Positions 23,887 to 30,843 of a DNA stretch of 34,690 bases are shown here, one piece after another. The stretch lies in contig DVGU01000047.1 in NCBI GenBank assembly GCA_018712565.1, forward strand, positions 1 through 34,690. The letters are read 5' to 3'. The position numbers and the translations under genes are program-made. Below the pieces are notes generated by a model. That model did no database searches and was not told the origin of the DNA. It saw only the letters and a list, made by a program, of their open reading frames with translations. Every line of letters begins with the position of its first letter. Position 1 is the stretch's first letter. The stretch is from Candidatus Faecimonas gallistercoris. Its GTDB lineage: Bacteria > Bacillota_I > Bacilli_A > RF39 > UBA660.

Positions 23887-24642
23887 ATGAAACAGGATAA
23901 AAAACTAATGTTAGGTATGACTCTTCTATTTTTTATTACATTTGTAAGTTTTGGAACTTTAGTAGTAACAGAAAAACTAGCTCCATTCTATACAGACAAA
24001 ATAAAAGATAAAATAACAGCCTACATAAAAGAAAACTATAAAGAAGAACAAAAAAATCTAACAATCGGAAAAGTAACTTATAAACTCCAAAAATACCAAG
24101 CAAAAGTTTATAATAAAAATAATAAAAACTTATATTTCAACGTCACATATCAAAATAAAAAAATTACAGATACCTATCAAAAAGATTACTTAGAAGGAAA
24201 AACACTTCTAACAACAACTGAAAAAAATTTAGAACAAAAAATAAAAAAAGAGCTAAATAAAAAAGTTACCATAACCTTTCCTCTAACCTTAGATAAATAC
24301 ACAACACAAATAAAAGAAACATTAATCAATAATGACTTAGAAAACATTAATTTATATAATATCAACCTATCGATAACCTCACCACTAGAAACATCAGCAA
24401 TTGTAGAAAACATAGAAAAAACTGCCACAGAACTACGGACAATAAAAATAAATCCAAATCACTACAACATCAAAATAACAAACAAAAACGAAAATAAAAA
24501 ATTAACAATCAACAATCTAACACAACAAACATTACAAAAATATACACTAACTCAAATAATTAATGATATAATGAATAATAATGAAAGTGATATTATAAAA
24601 ACAAATAATATCTCTTATCAATATTCAAATAAAGGAGAATGA
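23887..24642 (+). CDS. Membrane-anchored extracytoplasmic protein, 251 aa
   Basis: One N-terminal hydrophobic helix (about 8-28, MLGMTLLFFITFVSFGTLVV) serves as uncleaved anchor or signal. The rest is Lys/Asn/Thr-rich with regular beta-strand patterns (LTIGKVTYKLQKYQAKVY), so it probably lies outside the membrane. No cysteine and no family recognised with certainty. GGTGG precedes the ATG. The stop TGA is within the ribosome site of the HIT gene, so the two are cotranscribed. Confidence 0.75.
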   Translation: MKQDKKLMLGMTLLFFITFVSFGTLVVTEKLAPFYTDKIKDKITAYIKENYKEEQKNLTIGKVTYKLQKYQAKVYNKNNKNLYFNVTYQNKKITDTYQKDYLEGKTLLTTTEKNLEQKIKKELNKKVTITFPLTLDKYTTQIKETLINNDLENINLYNINLSITSPLETSAIVENIEKTATELRTIKINPNHYNIKITNKNENKKLTINNLTQQTLQKYTLTQIINDIMNNNESDIIKTNNISYQYSNKGE

Positions 24643-24644
24643 TT

Positions 24645-25034
24645 ATGAACGATTGTATTTTTTGTAAAATTATAAAAGGAGAAATGCCATCAAAAACAAT
24701 TTACGAAGATGACACGGTAAAAGCTTTCTTAGAAATAAATCCTGCAAGTGATGGACATATTTTATTAATTCCTAAAAAACATTATGTAAACTTTTTAGAT
24801 ACACCTAATGAAATAATTATGGAAATGTATCAAGTAATCAAAACAAAAATATATCCTCTATTAAAAGAAAAATTAAATATTACAGGATTATCTATCTGTC
24901 AAATAGGTAAAGATGTAAATCATTATCATATACACTTAATTCCACAGTATGAAAATGATGATTTCGGCTTTAAATATGATAAAAGTAAAATTAGTAATAT
25001 AGATGATATCTATACTAAGCTAACCACCAAGTAA
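24645..25034 (+). CDS. hit: HIT-family nucleotide hydrolase
   Basis: 129 aa. MNDCIFCKIIKGEMPSKTIY with Cys4 and Cys7, the block LEINPASDGHILLIPKKHY, and the histidine triad H93-H95-H97 in VNHYHIHLIPQYE mark the HIT (Hint-like) family, which hydrolyses nucleoside phosphoramidates or dinucleotides. The start at 24645 follows AAAGGAG at the end of the upstream gene. Its 3' end overlaps the convergent CmpB-like gene by 20 bases. Confidence 0.94.
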   Translation: MNDCIFCKIIKGEMPSKTIYEDDTVKAFLEINPASDGHILLIPKKHYVNFLDTPNEIIMEMYQVIKTKIYPLLKEKLNITGLSICQIGKDVNHYHIHLIPQYENDDFGFKYDKSKISNIDDIYTKLTTK

Positions 25035-25512
25035 CAGCACAATCAACAACAAATAAGATAAGTGCCAAGAAGGTAAATCCTCTTGGTATTTTTTTTATAA
25101 ATTTCTCTTCCAAAGGTAAAACAACATAAACTAATAATAGAGAAGCTCCTCCCCATAACATACTCATTCCCAAAGAAATATAAGGACCTAGATTATATTT
25201 TTGATCTCGATAACTCCAAAACTCTTTATGAAAAAGTTTCTCTATTATCACACCACCCAACCATTCTAATAAAGAAAGTAAAATAAAAACGGTAAAAAAA
25301 AGTAAAACTGTTTTCCACAATTTTGATATGTTAAGGCGATGAAAAATAATCTTACTAACATATGCTACAATAACGACACCAAAACCATAAACTGGAATCC
25401 AAGGACCAAATAAAATACCATTATTCATATTTGGAAAGAAAAAAGTTTTAAGTCCTGTTTCTAATAAATAACCAATCATAGAATTAATAAAAAACAAGTT
25501 TAAATAATACAT
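25015..25512 (-). CDS. CmpB-like putative ABC-transporter membrane protein
   Basis: 165 aa with four membrane helices. The conserved blocks NSMIGYLLETGLKTFFF, NNGILFGPWIPVYGFG, LEWLGGVIIEKLFHKEFW and YNLGPYISLGMSMLWG are those of the PF06541 family (labelled putative ABC transporter, CmpB). The transport role of the family is unproven. The start at 25512 follows TGGTGA; a GTG nine bases upstream is an alternative. It overlaps the HIT gene tail to tail. Confidence 0.85.
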   Translation of the reverse strand: MYYLNLFFINSMIGYLLETGLKTFFFPNMNNGILFGPWIPVYGFGVVIVAYVSKIIFHRLNISKLWKTVLLFFTVFILLSLLEWLGGVIIEKLFHKEFWSYRDQKYNLGPYISLGMSMLWGGASLLLVYVVLPLEEKFIKKIPRGFTFLALILFVVDCAVTWWLA

Positions 25513-25544
25513 AAAAATCACCAGTTATAGTATGTACCAAAAAA

Positions 25545-25571
25545 GAAAAAAGATAAGAAAAAAATTCTTAC
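25545..25571 (-). terminator. Terminator after the first YjcZ-type gene
   Basis: Minus-strand stem TAAGAA/TTCTTA (25565-25570 with 25554-25559) in a T-rich context, then TCTTTTTTC. Confidence 0.6.
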
Positions 25572-25579
25572 CTATTTCA

Positions 25580-25687
25580 TTAATAACACATCGTACCGCC
25601 TAAAATAATAGCTAATAAGATGTATAAAACAATAATAATTATAAAACTATTATTTCTTCTTGGAGCAGCATTCTCAGAACAAGACAT
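25580..25687 (-). CDS. YjcZ-type sporulation mini-protein, 35 aa
   Basis: MSCSENAAPRRNNSFIIIIV continues into LYILLAIILGGTMCY. The short polar start with one strongly hydrophobic helix ending in Gly residues is the YjcZ family pattern (small spore-associated membrane peptides). GGGAGGTG precedes the ATG. It lies 12 bases after the second YjcZ gene and shares its sigma-K-like promoter. Too short for ordinary gene calling. Confidence 0.75.
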   Translation of the reverse strand: MSCSENAAPRRNNSFIIIIVLYILLAIILGGTMCY

Positions 25688-25699
25688 TAAAACACCTCC

Positions 25700-25780
25700 C
25701 TAAATATAAGCACCTAAGATAATAACTAAAAGAATGAACAAAACTAATAAAATTGCTGAAGATGAAATATAATTATTCAT
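25700..25780 (-). CDS. YjcZ-type sporulation mini-protein, 26 aa
   Basis: MNNYISSSAILLVLFILLVI followed by ILGAYI. This is the classic YjcZ core (hydrophobic helix LVLFILLVIILGA). AAAGGAGGAAAA precedes the ATG. First gene of a two-gene unit with a sigma-K-like promoter 32 bases upstream. Expected in the mother cell and spore coat by family knowledge. Confidence 0.82.
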   Translation of the reverse strand: MNNYISSSAILLVLFILLVIILGAYI

Positions 25781-25811
25781 ATCTTTTCCTCCTTTTTTAA
25801 TGCTTTCATGA

Positions 25812-25840
25812 TATTCTATGGTAAAATTGAAAATTGTGTG
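25812..25840 (-). promoter_or_regulatory. Sigma-K-like promoter of the YjcZ pair
   Basis: Minus strand CACA (25837-25840), 16-base spacer, CATAGAATA (25812-25820). This fits the B. subtilis sigma-K consensus mACm-N16-CATAnnnTA at every defined position, consistent with late mother-cell expression. Confidence 0.75.
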
Positions 25841-25859
25841 ATTATATCAACCATATTTA

Positions 25860-25888
25860 TTGCACGAATTTATTTTTTTTGCTATGAT
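25860..25888 (+). promoter_or_regulatory. SigA promoter of prsA
   Basis: Plus strand TTGCAC (25860-25865), 17-base spacer, TATGAT (25883-25888), then AGGAGG before the ATG. Confidence 0.8.
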
Positions 25889-25911
25889 ATTCATGGATTA
25901 GGAGGATTAAA

Positions 25912-26919
25912 ATGAAAAAGAAATTAATAACCAGTTTATGTTTACTACTAACAATAACAACAATAGTAACAGGTTGTGGAAAAAAAGCCGAATTAGACGA
26001 TAATAAAACAGCAGTCTCTTTAGATGGTATAAAAATAACTGCTACCGATTATTATAATGAATTAAAAAATTCTAATATTTCAAAATTAGTAGATATGATT
26101 GACCATCAATTATTTGATAAAAAATATAAATCTACAGATGAAGAAGATAAAGCAGTAAAAGAACAAATATCTCAGTTAAAAGAAAACTACAAAGACAACG
26201 AAGATATGTTTCTAAGTGCTATACAACAATACTTTGGAGTAAATTCAGAAGACGAACTTGAAGAAATGCTACGATTAGAATACAAAAGAAATGAAGCAGT
26301 AGAAGATTATATAAAAGATAACTTAACAGATGACGAAATAAATGATTATTATAAAAATAATATTATAGGAGATATCAAAGCCAGTCATATCTTAATCACA
26401 CCAGATGTAGATAGTGATGCATCAGAAGATGAAAAAGCAAAAGCAGAAAAGAAAGCAAAACAACAAGCAGAAAAAATTATTAAAAAATTAGAGAATGGAG
26501 AAGATTTTGCAGAACTTGCCAAAAAATACTCAGATGACAAAGCAACAGCAAAAGATGGTGGAAATTTAGGATACTTTAATACAGATGACATGGATGAAAA
26601 TTTCATGGATGCTGTAAAAAAATTAAAAAATAATGAATATACAAAAGAACCTGTAAAAACTCAATATGGCTATCACATTATATTAAAAGTAGATCAAAAA
26701 GAAAAAGCTAAATTAAAAGATGTCAAAGATGAAATTAAAACAACACTAGCAAACAACAAATTAGATAATGATGCAACACTTCACTATCAAACATTAATAG
26801 ACATTAGAAAAGAAAATAACATTAAATGGAACGATGATGAACTTGAAGAACAATATAACGATTTAATGAACCAATTAATAAATAATGTAGCAAACAATAA
26901 TACAAACACTACAAATTAA
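25912..26919 (+). CDS. prsA: PrsA foldase lipoprotein (peptidyl-prolyl isomerase)
   Basis: 335 aa. Lipoprotein signal with lipobox VTGC (Cys22). An N-terminal helical chaperone segment (30-140) precedes a PpiC parvulin domain (about 147-265): IKASHILITPDVD, GEDFAELAKKYSDD, GGNLGYFNTDDM and TQYGYHIILKVD. The C-terminal helical arm ends in an Asn/Thr-rich tail. It helps secreted proteins fold outside the membrane, presumably including the surface and cell-wall enzymes of this region. Single gene with its own promoter and terminator. Confidence 0.96.
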   Translation: MKKKLITSLCLLLTITTIVTGCGKKAELDDNKTAVSLDGIKITATDYYNELKNSNISKLVDMIDHQLFDKKYKSTDEEDKAVKEQISQLKENYKDNEDMFLSAIQQYFGVNSEDELEEMLRLEYKRNEAVEDYIKDNLTDDEINDYYKNNIIGDIKASHILITPDVDSDASEDEKAKAEKKAKQQAEKIIKKLENGEDFAELAKKYSDDKATAKDGGNLGYFNTDDMDENFMDAVKKLKNNEYTKEPVKTQYGYHIILKVDQKEKAKLKDVKDEIKTTLANNKLDNDATLHYQTLIDIRKENNIKWNDDELEEQYNDLMNQLINNVANNNTNTTN

Positions 26920-26945
26920 AAAAGTACCAAGGAGTACTTTTTATT
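26918..26945. terminator. Bidirectional terminator between prsA and the GT-C-like gene
   Basis: Stem AAAAGTAC/GTACTTTT (26920-26927 with 26934-26941), loop CAAGGA, with A and T runs on both sides. Confidence 0.8.
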
Positions 26946-28359
26946 TTGTCTTAAAAATATTACAAGTATCATCATGATAAATTAACACATAACTACCATC
27001 TTCTTTTAAATAACTAGAAAGTCCAGATTTTCTTGGAACAAGAAAATAATCAAAATTATACTTAGAAATCAACTGTGGAAAACGATAAGACAATCTAGAT
27101 ATTTTTTGATAATCCTTATAGTTATATTTAGAATACAAATCAGCTCTACCATCAATAAAAACAGGAATATTTTGATAAATTAAATAAGCACCATAGTCAT
27201 AATAATTAAATAATCGTTTTGGATTTTCTTCTTTTAAAACAAAAATTGCATCATCAGATAATGTCTTCTCATTTAACACTTTAGAATAAGAAAAACCCTT
27301 ACAAAATATTAAAACAAGCCCGAGAGAAAAGACAAGAATCAAAGAACAAACATGAGCATCCAATTTTCTTTTAGGTATATAGTAAAAAATAAAAAACGAA
27401 CAAACAATATATCCAAAAAACCAAAAACGAATACTCTTTAATCCAAGATACAGAAAAATCAAATAAAATATTAAATCTATAAAACGTACTTTCTTTTTAC
27501 TAAAAATAAAAACAAATAATACTAATAAAGCAAATAGAAAATAAACATAGTGAGATAAATGATTTAAGTTACTAGGTTGCCATTCAGCAATAGTAGAAAG
27601 CATTAAATTATCCGCCATATTTTGATAAGGATAAAATAACATCGTAACACCATGAGGATTAATACAAATTGCCAACATGCAAAAACAAGAAACAACAAGA
27701 TATGTAAGAATTTGTTTTTTATTCAACTGACGTGCCTCGATTTTTGTACTTGAAAATGAAAATAAACCACATACCATAGCTATCAAACATAACAAGTACG
27801 GTAAATTAGAAGACCCTCCATGAATATTCGACCATAAAAGACTAATAAAAGGTAAAATAAAAATACTCTTAGAATCAGGATGATAAAAATAATGAAAAAC
27901 AAGAAAAACACAAATTGCTAAAAACAAAAAACTAAGTAACTGAGGCCTACCACTTAGACCAACAAAAATAAGTGCAAAAAAGATAGTCCAAAGTAAAGCA
28001 AAAGGAATATTTTTTAAGTACTCTCTTCTCTGTACAAAAAACAAGAAAAATAATAATCCCAAAACAACTAAAAAAACATAAATAAACAAATGAAATTTAC
28101 CAAACACAACATCTAATCCATAAAGTAAAATTTCAAATAACCATTCATGAGAAATCCAAGAAGCATGGTATAAACTCCAAGAAAAAACATCTTTAGTTAA
28201 AATTTCTCCATGAGAAACCATAAATTCCCCTGTTTTATAATGCCAAAAATAATCAATATCAATTCTCAAAAACACCATTAAAAACAAAGCAAAACAAAAT
28301 AGAAAAATTAAAAAAGAAAATAATAATTTATTTTTATGAATAAAGGTCTTAATCTTCAT
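26941..28359 (-). CDS. Polytopic membrane protein, GT-C glycosyltransferase-like
   Basis: 472 aa with about ten membrane helices. Early in the first outside loop DIDYFWHYKTGEFMVSHG and FSWSLYHASWISHEWLFE carry the Asp/His/Trp pattern seen in GT-C-type membrane glycosyltransferases and related polymer enzymes. The C-terminal 100 residues are soluble (FNYYDYGAYLIY, PVFIDGRADLY). The donor and product are unknown, and the assignment rests on architecture. The ATG overlaps the recX stop by 11 bases, so it is translationally coupled to recX and would share its LexA-like promoter. Confidence 0.7.
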   Translation of the reverse strand: MKIKTFIHKNKLLFSFLIFLFCFALFLMVFLRIDIDYFWHYKTGEFMVSHGEILTKDVFSWSLYHASWISHEWLFEILLYGLDVVFGKFHLFIYVFLVVLGLLFFLFFVQRREYLKNIPFALLWTIFFALIFVGLSGRPQLLSFLFLAICVFLVFHYFYHPDSKSIFILPFISLLWSNIHGGSSNLPYLLCLIAMVCGLFSFSSTKIEARQLNKKQILTYLVVSCFCMLAICINPHGVTMLFYPYQNMADNLMLSTIAEWQPSNLNHLSHYVYFLFALLVLFVFIFSKKKVRFIDLIFYLIFLYLGLKSIRFWFFGYIVCSFFIFYYIPKRKLDAHVCSLILVFSLGLVLIFCKGFSYSKVLNEKTLSDDAIFVLKEENPKRLFNYYDYGAYLIYQNIPVFIDGRADLYSKYNYKDYQKISRLSYRFPQLISKYNFDYFLVPRKSGLSSYLKEDGSYVLIYHDDTCNIFKTK

Positions 28360-29095
28360 AATATAATCCTTTCTGATAAAGTTTCTCTTTTATTTTATAC
28401 TCCAATTGTCGACCAGAATATTTACGACTAAATTTGCGATATAATTTATCATACTCCTTCTTTGCAATATCCTTAGTATCTCCAAAATCTATAGTTTTCA
28501 AAACTTCATCAATAATCGCTATATCATATCCTAAGGTTTGTAAATCATGAATAATTTTATTACGTAATACAACCCCTCCACGACTTCGATTACTTCGAAT
28601 CAAACGATTAGCAACCTTCTTAATTTTAGGAATCTGTTCCTCTTTTGTAAAAATTAAAATCTCATCATCAATAATAGAAGAACAAACCCCTCGAGATAAC
28701 AACTCTGTCTCTATTTTTCTAGGTCCTTTAGAAGTAGTAATTATTTGCTCGTTAATATAAGCTTTAGCAAAACTTCGATCATCTAAATACCCCTGTTCTA
28801 ACAACTTACAAATTGCTTTTTCCACATAATCCTGTGGATATTTCTTTTTTAACAATAACTTTCTTAACTCACAAACAGATCGAAACCTACTCTTCAAAGA
28901 ACGTAAAGCAACATAATAAACATCATATTCTTGATTACATAATAAAATTTCTTCTTTTTCTTTTTCATCAATTCTATTTTTCAACAATAATTCAAATTTT
29001 AAAATAACCTCTTCATATAAAGATAATACATCCCCAGATTCTAATTGTAAATCATACTGACCATTTCTTTTCTTTTTATATTTTAAAATTTTCAA
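28349..29095 (-). CDS. recX: Regulatory protein RecX
   Basis: 248 aa, within the longer Bacilli range. Helical repeats with ALRSLKSRFRSVCELRKLLL, KAICKLLEQGYLDDRSFAKAY and GPRKIETELLSRGVCSSIID are the RecX core; RecX binds RecA filaments and restrains recombination. The start is TTG at 29095, behind AGAGGTGATATGG; no in-frame ATG fits better. The untranslated leader is about 150 bases long, below the LexA-like promoter at 29251-29279, which contains no convincing further gene. Confidence 0.92.
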   Translation of the reverse strand: MKILKYKKKRNGQYDLQLESGDVLSLYEEVILKFELLLKNRIDEKEKEEILLCNQEYDVYYVALRSLKSRFRSVCELRKLLLKKKYPQDYVEKAICKLLEQGYLDDRSFAKAYINEQIITTSKGPRKIETELLSRGVCSSIIDDEILIFTKEEQIPKIKKVANRLIRSNRSRGGVVLRNKIIHDLQTLGYDIAIIDEVLKTIDFGDTKDIAKKEYDKLYRKFSRKYSGRQLEYKIKEKLYQKGLYYED

Positions 29096-29250
29096 ACCAT
29101 ATCACCTCTAACCATACCATCTTTTCAACAAGTAAAACCACAAAACACATAACAATAGTATACCATAAGAATAAATAGTTTTATGAATGAATTATTCAAA
29201 CTAAATACAAGAAATAAAATAACACATAGAATATATTTGTTGACAAAACC

Positions 29251-29279
29251 ACTATATAATACATTTGTTCGAAAGTCAA
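29251..29279 (-). promoter_or_regulatory. LexA-box promoter upstream of recX
   Basis: Minus strand TTGACT (29274-29279), 17-base spacer, TATAGT (29251-29256). The spacer contains CGAACAAATGTATT (29258-29271), 12 of 14 matches to the LexA consensus. recX is the next gene in this direction, so SOS induction of recX is likely. Confidence 0.75.
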
Positions 29280-29291
29280 TGATAAAACATT

Positions 29292-29319
29292 AAAAAAAAG
29301 AGAAAATATTACTTTTCTC
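29292..29319 (-). terminator. Terminator at the end of rpoZ
   Basis: Minus-strand stem GAGAAAA/TTTTCTC (29313-29319 with 29300-29306), 6-base loop, then eight T. It overlaps the rpoZ stop. Confidence 0.8.
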
Positions 29320-29515
29320 CCTTCTTGATTTCAATAAGCCCTTCTGTAATTTCTTCCAAAGCTCTCCCAATATTCTTCGTACTCTTATATGAACTAGCAG
29401 GCATCTGTAAATATCCTGTTCTAGAAATCTCTTTACTACGACGTGCCGCGATATGAACTAATTCATACTTAGAGTCAACAATATTAAGCAACTTATCAAT
29501 AGAAGGATAAATCAT
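29309..29515 (-). CDS. rpoZ: RNA polymerase omega subunit
   Basis: 68 aa. MIYPSIDKLLNIVDSKYELV with HIAARRSKEISRTGYLQ and NIGRALEEITEGLIEI are the omega signature; the subunit stabilises RNA polymerase. The start at 29515 lies 10 bases after GGGAG; a GTG three codons upstream is too close to that site. gmk, the usual partner, is not next to it. Confidence 0.93.
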   Translation of the reverse strand: MIYPSIDKLLNIVDSKYELVHIAARRSKEISRTGYLQMPASSYKSTKNIGRALEEITEGLIEIKKGEK

Positions 29516-29606
29516 TCGTATCACACTCCCTATTATTAGAATAAATCACCAAGAAAAAATAATCAAGGAAGATGACAAAATTAGACACAAAGAATCGATA
29601 GTTTAA

Positions 29607-29966
29607 CTAAATTGCTGGAGAACCAACAAATGAATTTTGATGACTCTGAAAATATAAAAGACAAATAACACCTACTATCAAGAAAATACTACCAAACAAC
29701 TTTACGGAATATAATTTCTTTTGATAATCATTAACTTCCATATATTTTTTATAATTTCTAATAAAAAAATACAAATAAATAAAAAATGTAATAAATAAAG
29801 TAAAATTAAAAATACGATTAGATTCTTCCTTATAAAAAGAATTATTACTTCTTAAAAATAATCTATCATCATAATCTCCCCAAATATTTAAACAAGCTAA
29901 TACAATGAAAACAATCCATAAAAAATCCTCAAATTGTAATCTAAATATCTCATTTTCTATACTCAT
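29607..29966 (-). CDS. Small membrane protein, 119 aa
   Basis: Three membrane helices: about 13-29 (FLWIVFIVLACLNIWG), 53-70 (FTLFITFFIYLYFFIR) and 88-106 (KLFGSIFLIVGVICLLYF). The ending SFVGSPAI and the start QFEDFLWIVFI recall an uncharacterised small protein common in gut spore formers, but no named family can be given. No ribosome site is seen before the ATG, so the start is uncertain. It lies between the CotD-like gene's terminator and rpoZ. Confidence 0.7.
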   Translation of the reverse strand: MSIENEIFRLQFEDFLWIVFIVLACLNIWGDYDDRLFLRSNNSFYKEESNRIFNFTLFITFFIYLYFFIRNYKKYMEVNDYQKKLYSVKLFGSIFLIVGVICLLYFQSHQNSFVGSPAI

Positions 29967-29999
29967 AATTAAATATATTATTTATTTTTTTTAATAATA

Positions 30000-30025
30000 C
30001 AAAAACGAGCATAAATCATTGCTCG
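30000..30025 (-). terminator. Terminator after the CotD-like gene
   Basis: Minus-strand stem CGAGCA/TGCTCG (30020-30025 with 30006-30011), 8-base loop, then TTTTTG. Confidence 0.8.
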
Positions 30026-30038
30026 CTTTAACAAAAAA

Positions 30039-30212
30039 TTATCTAAACTGACAACAAGAACCACACTGTACATTACTAACAACATTTTCCTCAGAACAAG
30101 TATACTGTGGACGATATGTATGCTTAAATACATGATGATTAATAATTCTAGTATGAATAGGACAAACATGTGTCTGCCCTTTTTTGATAGATTTAATCTT
30201 CAATACATGCAT
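30039..30212 (-). CDS. CotD-like spore coat protein, 5' end probably altered
   Basis: 57 aa. The block HVCPIHTRIINHHVFKHTYR with PQYTCSEENVVSNVQCGSCC is His/Cys/Asn-rich and resembles the CotD (PF11122) pattern of inner-coat proteins. The only start in frame, ATG at 30212, lies inside the mazF end (20-base overlap) and has no ribosome site; residues 1-13 (MHVLKIKSIKKGQ) do not look like a coat protein. The true 5' end may have been lost when mazEF/recombinase DNA entered. A proper terminator follows. A competing frame (29978-30169, hydrophobic) is judged a shadow. Confidence 0.6.
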   Translation of the reverse strand: MHVLKIKSIKKGQTHVCPIHTRIINHHVFKHTYRPQYTCSEENVVSNVQCGSCCQFR

Positions 30213-30534
30213 TTAATAATGTAATTATACTTATAAAATCATTTTCACTTAATTTTTCTACAAATTTCAAATTTCTAATTTCATAGTCTATACTTCTTAT
30301 ATGTTCACATAAAACAGAACCATGTACATTTTTAGTATCTTCTAATTTATAATGAGTTGGAAATTCTTTTTCGTTAGATGTAATTGGACATACAATTACC
30401 ATTTTTGTATTTTGATTGAAAACATTAGTACTAATAACAACTGCTGGTCTAAAACCCCTTTGTTCATGTCCCTTTGTAGGATTAAAATCAAAAAACACAA
30501 TATCTCCTTGTTCTGGCATATACTTTTTTACCAT
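30193..30534 (-). CDS. mazF: MazF/PemK-type toxin (endoribonuclease)
   Basis: 113 aa. The start YMPEQGDIVFFDFNPTKGHE, then QRGFRPAVVISTNVFN, VCPITSNEKEFPTHYKL and HGSVLCEHIRSIDY are the conserved blocks of MazF, which cuts mRNA at short sites. Length is normal and the fold looks intact. It overlaps the antitoxin gene by seven bases (ATGGTAA) and is the second gene of the pair. The end runs into the CotD-like frame. Confidence 0.95.
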   Translation of the reverse strand: MVKKYMPEQGDIVFFDFNPTKGHEQRGFRPAVVISTNVFNQNTKMVIVCPITSNEKEFPTHYKLEDTKNVHGSVLCEHIRSIDYEIRNLKFVEKLSENDFISIITLLNACIED

Positions 30535-30770
30535 ATTTCTCTCCCAACATTCTCATCCCAAGAAAATTCTTTTGCTAAATTTTTTCCATGATACTCTTTA
30601 AACCTATCTTCTAATGATATCTTTTTTTTCTTTGGAACACTAATAATTATTTTATCATCCTGTTGTTCAATATTTATTATATCATTCGTTTTAATATTTA
30701 AGGATTTTAAAATACTACTAGGAATCCTAATTCCATCAGAATTTCCCCATTTTTGAATTTTTGCCTCCAT
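30528..30770 (-). CDS. mazE: MazE/AbrB-family antitoxin
   Basis: 80 aa. N-terminal AbrB/MazE DNA-binding fold MEAKIQKWGNSDGIRIPSSI followed by LNIKTNDIINIEQQDDKIII; the C-terminal part (about 48-80) should bind and neutralise MazF. GGAGATGG precedes the ATG at 30770; the longer frame to 30803 would include the -10 box. Like other antitoxins it probably represses its own promoter. Confidence 0.93.
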   Translation of the reverse strand: MEAKIQKWGNSDGIRIPSSILKSLNIKTNDIINIEQQDDKIIISVPKKKKISLEDRFKEYHGKNLAKEFSWDENVGREIW

Positions 30771-30792
30771 AATACCATCTCCATTCATTTGT

Positions 30793-30821
30793 AGTATATA
30801 CAATGTTTATACATTTGTCAA
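30793..30821 (-). promoter_or_regulatory. mazEF promoter with operator in the spacer
   Basis: Minus strand TTGACA (30816-30821), 17-base spacer, TATACT (30793-30798). The spacer includes the inverted repeat AATGT-ATAA-ACATT (30802-30815), a likely binding site for MazE. Confidence 0.8.
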
Positions 30822-30843
30822 TTATATTTTGCTAATATTCAAT

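Noticed and set aside
29101-29250. Small ORF in the recX leader
   Set aside because: Only very short frames without ribosome sites occur (for example one beginning MCFVVLLV that runs into recX in another frame).
29978-30169. Hydrophobic 63-aa frame as a membrane protein
   Set aside because: It overlaps the CotD-like frame, has no ribosome site, and the other frame shows the His/Cys coat pattern and ends at a terminator.
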